In this document: one piece after another, positions 12,618-22,236 of the stretch
Position numbering within the stretch: position 1 is the stretch's first letter
Layout of the letters: each line of letters begins with the position of its first letter
Assembly: GCA_030770535.1 (NCBI GenBank)
Contig: JASVEC010000179.1
Location: 1 to 35,642, forward strand
Source of the DNA: Batkoa obscura
Lineage: Eukaryota; Entomophthoromycota; Entomophthoromycetes; Entomophthorales; Batkoaceae
Reading direction: 5' to 3'
Length of the DNA: 35,642 nt
The notes under the pieces: model-generated
The model's database searches: none
Told to the model about the DNA's origin: nothing
Seen by the model: the letters and a program-made list of their open reading frames with translations, nothing else
Translations under genes and position numbers: made by a program

Positions 12618-13139
12618 ATGGGGATATTAGGCGCAACACGTATGGCTATGCCAATCGTAGAAGGATTAGCACGTAAAACTAAATTACCATGTGTCCACGA
12701 TTTATGTGCGCGTGTACAAAATGGATACTCTGCCAAATTAAAAAATATCAGTGTACCAGAAACTAAAATGAACTTAGCTGTTTCTCAAATTTTATACCAA
12801 CAAGGTTTTATTTCTTCAATTGTAAGAGGGAACCATCTTGGTATTGATTATTCACCAACTACCCCTGATAATGTCGCCACTAGAAGATATTGGCTCGGGT
12901 TAAAATATTATCAAAACTCACCCGTATTATCTTCAATGCGCGCAGTTTCTATACCATCTAGAAAGATTTTCGCAACTGCTCAAGAGTTTGAATATGTTGT
13001 TTCAGGAAGAAGAGTTGGAATTCTTTCCCCATTACAGCCTGGTGAGATTATCATTATAAATACAGAAAAAGGAGTTCTAGAAATCCATGATGCCGTTGAG
13101 TTAAAACTTGGAGGACAAGTATTATGTAGAGCTAAATAG
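12618..13139 (+). CDS. MRPS8: mitochondrial small-subunit ribosomal protein uS8m
   Basis: A single-exon 173-residue protein. uS8 binds the central domain of small-subunit rRNA and is an early assembly protein; this is the mitochondrial form. Family blocks include LCARVQNGYSAKL near the N-terminus, then LYQQGFISSIVRG and RRYWLGLKYYQNSPVL. MRAVSIPSRKI and VSGRRVGILSPLQPGEIIII follow, and GGQVLCRAK ends the protein. The SPLQPGE...GGQVLCRA ending is typical of fungal uS8m rather than the cytosolic or bacterial protein. Targeting is presumably by the short basic N-terminus (MGILGATRMAMPIVEGLARK), although the start is also near the natural beginning of the fold. Its promoter region is shared with clathrin heavy chain. 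Confidence 0.92.
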   Translation: MGILGATRMAMPIVEGLARKTKLPCVHDLCARVQNGYSAKLKNISVPETKMNLAVSQILYQQGFISSIVRGNHLGIDYSPTTPDNVATRRYWLGLKYYQNSPVLSSMRAVSIPSRKIFATAQEFEYVVSGRRVGILSPLQPGEIIIINTEKGVLEIHDAVELKLGGQVLCRAK

Positions 13140-14241
13140 ATTAATAGAGTAATTAAATTTCATAAAGAAGGCTATTTTGCTAAAATAATAAATCGTAGGT
13201 ACATTTATTAAGAGAGATCATTGAGCTATTGCTTTGTTTGATAGATTTTTACTTTCAACTAATTTAAATAGGAAGCAAATAATAAATTTTTTATCGTTAA
13301 AAAGGAAAAATATACTTAAAACAGAAGTTTATGTGTTTACATAGTAAATGCATCAAGATATATTTATAAACTTTCTTTCTTTTAAAATATTTTGGATTGA
13401 GTCTTATTTGAATGTTATATCATAAATTAAAATAGTCAATATATGATTATAGTTTTATTTTAAACGATCATAGGAGCTAGAATTTAAATTTATTTCCTAC
13501 CTACATATATGTATTATACATATTAAGTTGTAAATTAACTTTGATATTAACAAAGCTTAAGTGCTTATATAATCAGTGAATACTTATAAAGGATTATAGT
13601 TTTAATAAATGAGACGATACAATCATTAATATTATTTAAAATTATACATTGAATATTCTTAAAATGCATTGAATAGTCATTTGGTTTTTAATTATCACCA
13701 CTGGATTGGGACTATGTTAATAATAAGGAGCTATTTGATATATACAACTCCTGATTTTTTTAGTATATTATATATTATAACTATCAATTACAATTAAATA
13801 ATAGTATTCTAATTTAATAACATGCTCAACTATGAAATTATTCTTCTTTATTAGCAACTTTTTGATTTCGAAATTGATTGATGCTAACAAATAGAAAGAA
13901 CTAAAATAAACCACCTTAAATTTTGATTTGCTCAATATTTTAAGTAGAGATGAAGCTAGTAAATTTCTATATTCATTTTGTAAAGTAGTAATAATGTCTA
14001 GCTAGACCTTCTTTCTTTCAGGTCGTTTTAAAATTCACAAACGTCATTAAAGTAAGTTTTTATGATTGATAATATATGGTACCAGAATGGATAAAAAAAA
14101 TTACGCCCGAAAGCGAAGAAACTTGAGTTGAGAAAAAGGATAACAAAAAATACATCCATCAAATATCAAGCGAATTAGATTACACAATGAAAATTAAATA
14201 TAAAACTCGAATTTCAAGTGTGCTTACAATTTATTTAAAGA
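13140..14241. other. intergenic, AT-rich, upstream of eL34
   Basis: A 1.1-kb spacer between uS8m and eL34. TATAAAA at 14199-14205 lies 37 nt before the eL34 start and could be its TATA box, weak evidence in DNA this AT-rich. A pyrimidine-rich stretch (CTTCTTTCTTTCAGG, about 14009-14023) might be a 5'-UTR splice acceptor or promoter tract. No gene or repeat was recognised. Confidence 0.45.
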
Positions 14242-14622
14242 ATGGTTCAACGTCTTACTTACCGTCGTCGTCTCTCATACAACACCAAGTCAAACCGCGT
14301 TAATGTAGTAAAGACTCCAGGTGGTAAACTTGTTTATCATCACGTAAAGAAACCAGTAAAGAACGCCAGTTGTGGTGACTGCGGAGAACAACTCCAAGGT
14401 ATCAAGGCTTTCCGCCCAAGAGAACTCTCTCAAGTTTCTAGACGTCATAAGACCGTTACCCGTGCTTATGGTGGTTCCCGTTGCGCTAACTGTGTCCGTA
14501 ACAGGTAAGTTTTAAATTTTGTATAAAGTTTATTTGCTAATTTTTATAGAATCGTTCGTGCTTTCTTAATCGAAGAACAAAAGATCGTCAAGAAAGTTAT
14601 CAAAGCCCAAACTAAAAACTAA
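14242..14622 (+). CDS. RPL34: 60S ribosomal protein eL34
   Basis: A cytosolic large-subunit protein. Two exons (14242-14504 and 14550-14622) with a 45-nt intron (GTAAGT...TATAG) encode 111 residues. The start MVQRLTYRRRLSYNTKSN is diagnostic of eL34. Four cysteines in two CxxC pairs (Cys44/Cys47 in CGDC, Cys81/Cys84 in CANC) form the zinc-binding ribbon, and IKAFRPRELSQVSRR and AYGGSRCANCVRNRIVRAF are family blocks. Codon use differs visibly from neighbours, with many CGT, GTC and ACC codons, as expected for a highly expressed ribosomal protein gene. Confidence 0.97.
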
Positions 14623-15327
14623 TTTAATAAGGTGAAGACCTAATAAATTTTTAAAATAAAATTGAGGATTTATTAAATAAATGGATAGTTGCATAAATCT
14701 AGGTAAATAAATGTAAATAAAATTATATTTAGATAAATTTTTGAAGGAGGCTAATATGCGAAATATAAAAAGATTTGGATAAAATGTGGATCAATACAGA
14801 GTTCCTGAATATACAATACTTTGAGTTGCTTAAAGTTAGTGATGTTTATCACTTGGAAAGATAAAATTCAATATTGTAGAGCTTAGTATAGAATTTACTA
14901 GTTAAGTTAGTCTATTTTAATTTCATGTTTATTTTTAAAATAACTATTTAAATTTTCATCAAAATCAGACTTTTAGATCTTACTAAATAATAAGCAAATT
15001 TTTGTACTTATATTTTTTCTAAAAAGTTAATAAATGTTTAAATCAATTATTGAATTTGTCATTACTTTACTTCTATTTTAATGATATATCACTGTTTTTC
15101 TTTATGGTATTTGTGCAATAAATAGTATTGAATCATTGATTTTAGTTACCTTTATTACTATTCATCAAAACTAAAGTCAAGATATAACTTTAAATCAGTA
15201 TTTGCTACTTTTTATAATATTTACAATAGAATAAAATATATAGATCTATCCCTAAAAGTATAAAGTGTTATTTGTATTAAATAGCTTAAATATAAAATTA
15301 TTTTACAAAAGTAGTGAAAACACTGTT

Positions 15328-15426
15328 TAGGGATGTATTTTTGTATTTAAGAACTTTACTAACAATTTTTCCACTTAAATAGCACTTAAAAAATGGAAAA
15401 AGTAATGAAACCAAAAAACATCCTCA
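15328..15426 (-). mobile_element. 105-bp MITE family, copy A
   Basis: Starts GGGATGTATTTTTG and ends AAACATCC, reading in the opposite sense to copy B. Internal blocks TTTACTAACAATTTTTCCA and GGAAAAAGTAATGAAACCA are shared with the other copies. Its ends are worn compared with copies B-D. Confidence 0.75.
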
Positions 15427-15681
15427 TTTGCTAATTATGTTAAGGTTTTATAGTTTATTTTTTAATTACTAAAATATTAAAAAACATAATTTACAAAGTA
15501 TTTTTTTTCAATAGTTTAATTAGTAATCTTTTAATTTTCTACTGCTTAAAAAGTTTACAACCATTATTTAGAGTTAAAAAAAATTATAAAAAAAATTTAT
15601 TAAAAAGGTTTTATTGATTTGGTAACAAATTTATTGCTTTTTGTGAAATATAAATTTATATATAATTGAAAGCTGATAAAA

Positions 15682-15788
15682 ATATGGGGATGACTTTTTT
15701 GGCTTGATTACTTTTTCCATCTTTTTAATGTTATTTGAGTAGAAAAACTGTTAGTAAAATTCTTAAACATAAAAATGTATCCCCATAT
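15682..15788 (+). mobile_element. 105-bp MITE family, copy B
   Basis: ATATGGGGATG at the left and CATCCCCATAT at the right form perfect terminal inverted repeats flanked by TA. The interior has the family blocks GGCTTGATTACTTTTTCCA and TTAGTAAAATTCTTAAACA. It is a small non-autonomous DNA transposon with no coding capacity. The TA flanks suggest mobilisation by a Tc1/mariner-type transposase (inference). Confidence 0.8.
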
Positions 15789-16490
15789 ATTAATAATTTG
15801 TTATAAATTATAATATTGTAATAAAAAACAAAATATTTCATTAATAAAGTTTTTACGTAATAAACTTATGCAGATAATTGATAAATTTGGTTGTTTTTTA
15901 AACTTACTTTTAAGTATAATCAATAGTTTTTTTATAACTACTAATTAAAATAATAGTAGTATCACTTTTTTAAACAAATTATATGCTAATGGATTAAACA
16001 AGTTTAATTAAAAGCTTAAAATATCATTAATTATAAAGTTTATACAAATTTGATGAAAGAAATTTCAAGATTGAACTGGATTAGTTTTATTTTATTTTAT
16101 TTTATATTTTAAATTTGTTAAAATCTTTAATAGCTGGATTTAATGATCATGGTAGTTACTTATTTTTTATTGAACAATTTTTTATATCTGCATTAATTAA
16201 CAATACCAGAGTTTTGGTTTTAAAATAAAATTTAGTCGCTGATAATAAACAGTCGACTTAGTAAACAGCTATTATTAGCCAGCTTATCATTTTTAATAAT
16301 AATTTAAAAAACAAATTAAATCAAATAAAGAGCAGTCAGCTGGTAACTGTATACTTTTCTTTAAATCAAGGTAATTTCTAATATTAGCTGAATAATACCA
16401 TTTTTTTATGATTAAAAAAAAGTGTATTGTTGTTTTAGCTTTTTATTAAAACAATTACTGTATTTATTAATAATAAATATATATGAGTTA

Positions 16491-16954
16491 TGTGAAATCT
16501 GGTACTCAGTGTTTGGAGTCAAAAACAGCTATTGCTTGGTTGACTACACTATAAGTTGAAAGGTCTTAGTTTATGTGACTAAGATAGACTTGAATTACGA
16601 AGAATAGCACATAATAGGCTACAGACTATATAAGACAAATAGAATAGACAATACTAATGTAAAATCTACGTGAAATACTATTAAGAAAACTTAGTGGCTT
16701 TATCAAATGTTCGAGATATCAAGGAATAATTCAGTTAAAAAGCCTCGAGATATTATGTTTTAAAATCTCTTTTATACTCCGATAAGTATAAATATCAAAA
16801 CGAGAGGATAATATTCTTTGAGACGAAGATAGAAATTCTCTTAGCAAATCAGAATAAGAGCATGGGACTAATTGTCTCTATAATCGAGAGCACAACAGCT
16901 TAGGTGATTATTATGCTACAATTAACCATGGGGCTGACAAAGCGATATTTCACA
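16491..16954 (+). mobile_element. LTR-like repeat (probable solo LTR), copy 1
   Basis: A 464-bp repeat beginning TGTGAAATC and ending GATATTTCACA, with short inverted ends of TG...CA type. It is flanked on both sides by GTTA (16487-16490 and 16955-16958), a likely 4-bp target duplication. A second copy lies inverted at 24942-25403, about 85% alike by eye. No internal retrotransposon sequence adjoins it, so it reads as an old solo LTR fossil. The element family is not identifiable. A long MITE with TG...CA ends is the alternative. Confidence 0.6.
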
Positions 16955-17110
16955 GTTAATTACAAAATTTACTTAAAAACTAATTTAAATTTCGAGTTTT
17001 TAAACTTACAAGTCCTTAGTATATAATTAGTTAAATTTAAAAAGCTTAAAATTAAATTTTCTAAATTAAACTTTATATTACTTTTATCAAATATATAATA
17101 AATATATAAC

Positions 17111-17215
17111 ATGGCAGTGTTTTTTTTGGCTTCATTACTTTTTCTATTTTTTAAGCGCTATTTGAGTGGAAAATTTGTTAGTAAAATTCTTAAACACAAA
17201 AATACATCCCCATAT
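17111..17215 (+). mobile_element. 105-bp MITE family, copy C
   Basis: Family interior GGCTTCATTACTTTTTC, AAGCGCTATTTGAGTGG and TTAGTAAAATTCTTAAACA, with right end ACATCCCCATAT. The left end is slightly altered. It faces copy D about 100 bp away in the opposite orientation. Confidence 0.8.
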
Positions 17216-17312
17216 GTTATTTCTATAGATTAAACTTATTACTTTATAACCAGTTAATTAAATTAAAACTTTTAGCTTTAACTACAACATACTGAATTTT
17301 CTAAATTTTAAT

Positions 17313-17418
17313 ATATGGGGGTATATTTTTATGTTTAAGAATTTTACTAACAAATTTTCCACTCAAATAGCGCTTAAAAAATAGAAAAAGTAATGAAGCC
17401 AAAAAAACATCCCCATAT
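17313..17418 (-). mobile_element. 105-bp MITE family, copy D
   Basis: Left end ATATGGGGGTATATTTTTATG, right end ACATCCCCATAT. The interior is the reverse complement of copy C, including CCACTCAAATAGCGCTTAA. It makes a large inverted repeat with copy C. Confidence 0.8.
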
Positions 17419-17675
17419 CAAAATTGCTTAAAAAGTTTGTTGTTGAAAAGTCGCTAAAATAGGTTGATAATTTAGAATATGAATGAAACTCATGCTGAAA
17501 AATTAATATTTTCAATAGTATAACTTATTAATAGCTCTTAAGAAATAAACAGGAAATAGTACAAATCATATAGAAGCAACCATTTTATTTCTAAAGGGAT
17601 GCTATTTGTTTAACATATATAATAGTAGTTTAAAATATAAAAGATTAGTACTAATAAACGCGCCTTATGAGTAGT

Positions 17676-18101
17676 CTAATCGATCGTGACTCCAGCCGTA
17701 CCTGTGGTAGTATAATTGCCCAAATTGACAATCTGATAGAACTCATAACAAAACATACCATGAATAAGCACCATTGTTACTTCAGCTGGTATATGTTTGA
17801 TTAAATTGAAAGTGATCAAGTCTTTACTATTTAATAATAAAGTGATCATCATAGAAGAATAGCCCATAAGTACCAAAGCCACTTGTTTACGTAATGTACT
17901 CTTTTCGTCTACATGCCCTGTATAGATACTTAATAATGAAATGGCGCATACCGCTACACCAAAACTTCTAACTAAAAATAAGGTGGCTACATTATCAAGG
18001 TCTAAGCCTTTAATTGGTAAATAGGATGGGAATAGATAGGCTATGATCCCTAATGGTAATTCACAAAGTCCACGGCCAGTAAATGTATTAAGTTCAATCA
18101 T
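17676..18101 (-). CDS. small four-segment membrane protein, unrecognised
   Basis: A single-exon frame of 141 residues starting MIELNTFTGRGLCELPLG. It is strongly hydrophobic with about four membrane segments, roughly residues 12-30, 40-60, 72-92 and 104-124. Short charged loops between them include TGHVDEKSTLRKQ and LNSKDLITFNLIKHIP. The C-terminal tail is polar (NYTTTGTAGVTID). I recognise no family or catalytic motif. Base composition is richer in G+C than the flanking spacer, which supports real coding. It lies tail-on to the repeat region, and its start is about 270 bp from the 3' end of TIM21 on the same strand. Function unknown. Confidence 0.7.
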   Translation of the reverse strand: MIELNTFTGRGLCELPLGIIAYLFPSYLPIKGLDLDNVATLFLVRSFGVAVCAISLLSIYTGHVDEKSTLRKQVALVLMGYSSMMITLLLNSKDLITFNLIKHIPAEVTMVLIHGMFCYEFYQIVNLGNYTTTGTAGVTID

Positions 18102-18372
18102 TTTTATTTAATTTCGGAATGTATGTTTTGCTTTATAAAAAAGTAAAGTTAAGTTTGAAATTTTACTTTATATTGCTTCGAACTTTAATTTAATTTCGGG
18201 TCATCTGACTAAAATGGTAATTTTTATTGGTATGCTAACGATACCATAAATTTTTATTTGCCAAATTCTATAGTTAAAATTCAGCTAAATTTACATTGAA
18301 TAGTAATAGTAATACAAAATATAATAAATAATTCAAAAAATTAAAATTTATTATAATATTACTACAATGAAG

Positions 18373-19260
18373 CTACCAAGAAGCACCTAGTTTATTACTG
18401 TCATTTTTAATTGTAATTTTAGAACTAAAGTATTGACCTAAAAGCAATAAATACTGCTAAAAAATATTTTTACTAATAATTACCTGGAACCTCCACTGTT
18501 AATAACTTATAATCCCACCCGTCTTTAGCTTTGTTTTCGATACAATGCACATAAACGACACCATGGCTATCCTTTTCACCTTCAATATAATATTTCATTA
18601 TCATATTTTTTTTTTGCTCCTTATCTGTAAATAATTGATAGCTAAATAATATTACTGTAAATGAGTTTACTTATTTTAATAATGAGCTTTTACTCTGGTT
18701 TTCTATCCCTTCTTCTTCTACTTCTTGGGTCCGCATGACCAGTAACATCATTACCGAAAATCTTTTGAACCTAATCAACGTAAATTAAAAATGAGATTAA
18801 TCTACCTTATTAAGCTCACTCTATTGTTTTCTTGAATTAACTCTAAACTTTGATTAAACACTTCCCAAATTGATGACTTAAATAGTTCACTATACAACCC
18901 CATACCAACAACTATGGTAAGTAGCGATCCAAGCGTTACTAAGCCTAAACTTACACCCCAAGTTATAAACCTTTTACCTGAGACGTTCAGTATTATTTAA
19001 TAATATTCAGTTAGTTTGTTACCTTGATTCATCCCCTTTGTTATTGCATTGTTTATTTTTTGTTTATTACTATTGGCATTGTTATTTGGTGTAGCTGCAT
19101 TTGCTTTATTTGTTAATGAATCCAGGTTAACGCTGGATCCCAGGATACTAAATAGAATTGTTATTTTAACAATTGTGTTATTATTAGTGTGCGTTAATTA
19201 CATCTTTCTTCGGGATCTATTATTCAATAGACGTAAACTTTTGGATACTAATGTGGTCAT
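18373..19260 (-). CDS. TIM21: mitochondrial import inner membrane translocase subunit Tim21
   Basis: Tim21 is a subunit of the TIM23 presequence translocase and contacts Tom22 and respiratory complexes from the intermembrane space. Six exons (19202-19260, 19023-19147, 18820-18977, 18694-18770, 18484-18641, 18373-18437) join in frame to 213 residues with GT-AG introns throughout. The start MTTLVSKSLRLLNNRSRRK is a classic basic, acid-free mitochondrial presequence. One membrane segment (about residues 68-90, TWGVSLGLVTLGSLLTIVV) is followed by YSELFKSS. The family blocks VQKIFGNDVTGHADPRSRRR, MKYYIEGEKDSHGVVYVHC and WDYKLLTVEVPGQ follow. Of several possible acceptors for exon 5, only TATTTAG before 18641 keeps the frame. 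Exons are small, so no long open frame marks the gene. It diverges from twinfilin. Confidence 0.88.
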
Positions 19261-19371
19261 TTTTCTAATTGGTTGAAAAATAAAATTTTGAAAAACAATT
19301 CATCTTTAGTTTTAGATTCAATTTTAGTTGCTTTATTTTAAAAATATTAAGAGTAAAACAAATAATAAAAG
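19261..19371. promoter_or_regulatory. 111-bp bidirectional promoter region of TIM21 and twinfilin
   Basis: Only 111 bp separate the two divergent start codons. It is A/T-rich with TTTATTTTAAAAATATT near its centre. A shared core promoter is inferred from the spacing alone. Confidence 0.5.
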
Positions 19372-20832
19372 ATGGTCACTCATTCTGGAATCCAAGGTAA
19401 TGTTGAGTAGGAACAATAGATAAATGTTTAATATTTAATATTTATTAGTTGCAGATAAATTAATTGAAGCCTTAAATGAACCTTATCAAGTTATTGTTGC
19501 AAAAATAAGTGAGGTGGAATCTGAAGAGACAAGTAATAAAGAGTTAAAAGTAACTTTAGAATATGTAAAAAATGAACAAGAAGATAAAAAAAGTAAGCTA
19601 ATAAACAAATATATTAAGTCAAGACAATTAAGTTTAAAAAAAGTTAATTTTGACGAGTTTAGTTATTTAAAAGGAAAAGAATGTTTCTATTTATTTATTA
19701 AGCTAAACCAACTCAATTATTCTTTTTTTGTTAACTTTATTAATGAGGAGTGTATGGTATGTTGAATTTATTAGTAACAAGACCACTTTTTTAATTTTGC
19801 ATTTTATTTAGGTTCGAGAGAAAATGTTGTATGCTTCAACACAAAGTAACTTACTTAAAGAAATAGGTGAAAATAGGTTCGACATCAAATTGAGATTAAG
19901 TGAAAAGGTAAGTTATTTAATTTATGTCATACATTTTATTAATCATTATAACAAAAGGAAGAGCTAAACTATTCCAGTTTAGTTAGTTATACTAAAAATG
20001 AGGAAGAAAATAGTAATGAGAGTACTACCAAAGAAGTAACTATTTTTATATTTAAGATATGATATAGCTTATAAATTTATACTAGCTAATTACTAACTTT
20101 GTTGATACTACTACTAAAAATGTATTAAGTAAGTTTGAAGTAAAATATGATATAGAGGTAGAAAAAGGGATTCAAAGCTATATTGATAAATCTGTTTTTT
20201 GGTTTTTCTTGGTACTATTTTGTTTTATAAGAATAAAAATTGTATTTATTTATATGCTTACTAACATATCAAATAACTGACAGAGTATCAATCCTAATGA
20301 TGAAGCCATTCACTGTTCGATACCAGAAGACAGTGTCATTTTAGATGTCACTAATTTAATTTATTTATTTCCAACAGATACACCAAGTTATGTCGTTTAT
20401 AAATATCAATTAAATGAAACTTTTTACAATGGTAATTTTAATATAAAATATTGATTATTTTTTATTTTTAATTTAAGTGTTTATTTACTCATGCCCAAGT
20501 AAAAGTTTACTTAAAGACAAAATGTTATATTCGTCCACACGTAATGCCATTGTTAATAAGTTAAATCAACACGGCATAAAGTTAGATATTAAGGTAATCT
20601 AGCTTGTAGCTAATAGTAATTGAAAGTGATATTTTGTTTATAGATTGAAATTGATGATCCTTATGAATTAAATGAAAATGAAATTAAAGAGCGTATCCCA
20701 AAACAAAAGGAAGAAGATATCACAGCCACTACTAATTTTATTAGTGATACCCCTAAGTTTCAAGTTCAAAAGCCAGAATCAAAAAGTGGAACTGGCCCAA
20801 GGCCACGCTCTAGAAAACCTAAAAATCTTTGA
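19372..20832 (+). CDS. TWF1: twinfilin (two ADF-homology domains, actin monomer/capping-protein binding)
   Basis: Twinfilin sequesters ADP-actin monomers and works with capping protein at barbed ends. Eight exons (19372-19396, 19449-19756, 19812-19907, 19958-20035, 20086-20211, 20284-20431, 20478-20593, 20644-20832) sum to a frame of 361 residues. MVTHSGIQVADKLIEAL is the twinfilin N-terminus. ADF domain 1 (about residues 8-150) contains VREKMLYASTQSNLLKEIG. ADF domain 2 (about 170-310) contains VFIYSCPSKSLLKDKMLYSS followed by IKIEIDDPYELNENEIKERI. The tail ends GTGPRPRSRKPKNL, the short basic C-terminus that binds capping protein and phosphoinositides. The actin-contact signature KMLYxS/T is kept in both domains. 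The boundaries of exons 4-6, between the domains, are the least certain. Confidence 0.9.
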
Positions 20833-22236
20833 AGTTAAGTTTTATTATTATTGTTTTCTATAACCTACCAAAAAATAAAACAAACTAGTTAATTTTTATT
20901 ACTACAATAACTAATTATTAAACCATTAAATCATGTATAAGGCTTCGAGCTATTTATTAAATGATGAAAATGTTGTTTATATTTTATGTTTTAAAGTATA
21001 TAGTTGATTTGTATTAATAAGTTTTCGCTATATAACTAATGAAGTTTTATATTTTGGAATAAATTAAATGACATCATAAAACACAAAAGAATAATAGTTT
21101 GATAGAGCTAGAGCTAGAGCTGAACAATATAATAGATTGTCAATGGTTTTTTGTAACGTCATTTGATCTTTTATAGTGTAAATTTTTGTTTCTGTGTATA
21201 AGTGTTAGTGGCTATAATAAAACTGATATTTAAAAGATATATTAAATATGACATAAAAGTTAATATCGGAAAATAGATAAATTTATTTGGAATATCTCTA
21301 AAATAACAGTTATCTGTTCGGTGCTTGGAAAAGTAACCTTGAATGTTTTTTCTGGGTCTTGGCTTTATATTTCTAATAACTATAGATTCTACAATGATTT
21401 CTTTGTAAGGAGTTTTTTTATTCCTACATAAATAAGCGTATTACTAATATTTTCGACCAATGAGTATTTTAGAGAAAAACAACAGCTTACCATACATTAA
21501 AACTCCAATTTTGAATCACCTAATTAAACTAATGTTGTATAAAAAATACTTCATGTTAACATGAGCATAGGTGTCAGATTTGGGTTTTATCAAGAAACAA
21601 ATGATCATTAAAATTAGATACTATTAATTCAATTTGAACATATAATTGAGTGGAAAATAATGGACCTATGTGACTTTTCAATTGTTAGAATTTATAATTC
21701 GTAAAAATAGTGACAACTAATCAAACATTTAAATTCACATTATTTATACTCAATTAATAGTCTCTATTAAAACTTGCACCAGCTGTTAGGAGGTTGAATG
21801 TATCTGTTATCTTGTACTTAGTTATATGGGAGTGTTTTTTTGATTTCATTACTTTTTCTATTTTTTAAGCACTATTTAAGCGGAAAATTTGATAGTAAAA
21901 TTCTTGAATACAAAAATACATCCTCATATGTTTAAATCGAATTAGTAGTAATTGATTAAAATAGCATAAATTAAAATATTAAATTTTATTTTACCATTAG
22001 AAATGTACGTAAAATTCCTTTTTAAATGTTGATGCTAGTTTAAGGGGTCGATAAGCTAAGGCGGCATTTTACTATAAGGTTTCAATTTTAAGTTACCCCG
22101 TTTTATTACATAAACTAAGGATCATAATGATCATATTTTGACATCGGGTAAAGATAAACAATTAAATTCCGGCTGATATTATCATAACTACCTATAGTAT
22201 ATAAATCAATAAATAAGATAATCATCAAACAATCAA
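20833..22236. other. intergenic, AT-rich, one MITE
   Basis: A 1.4-kb spacer between twinfilin and the P450 gene. It holds MITE copy E and a short AGAGCTAGAGCTAGAGCT tandem at about 21103-21120. TATATAAAT at 22198-22206 lies about 30 nt before the P450 start and may be its TATA box. No gene seen. Confidence 0.5.
21824..21929 (+). mobile_element. 105-bp MITE family, copy E
   Basis: Left end ATATGGGAGTGT, right end ACATCCTCATAT. The interior TTCATTACTTTTTCTATTTT and TTAAGCACTATTTAAG match the family. It is isolated from the other copies, about 310 bp upstream of the P450 start. Confidence 0.75.

Larger units (their letters stand above)
14623..17675. other. 3-kb intergenic repeat region
   Basis: No gene seen. 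The region holds four copies of the 105-bp TA-flanked MITE (listed separately) and one LTR-like repeat at 16491-16954. The rest is over 75% A+T by eye with frequent stops on both strands. Confidence 0.6.

Noticed and set aside
19049-19276. 75-codon plus-strand hydrophobic open frame
   Set aside because: It is antisense to the first two exons and first intron of TIM21, whose presequence and splice sites fit much better.
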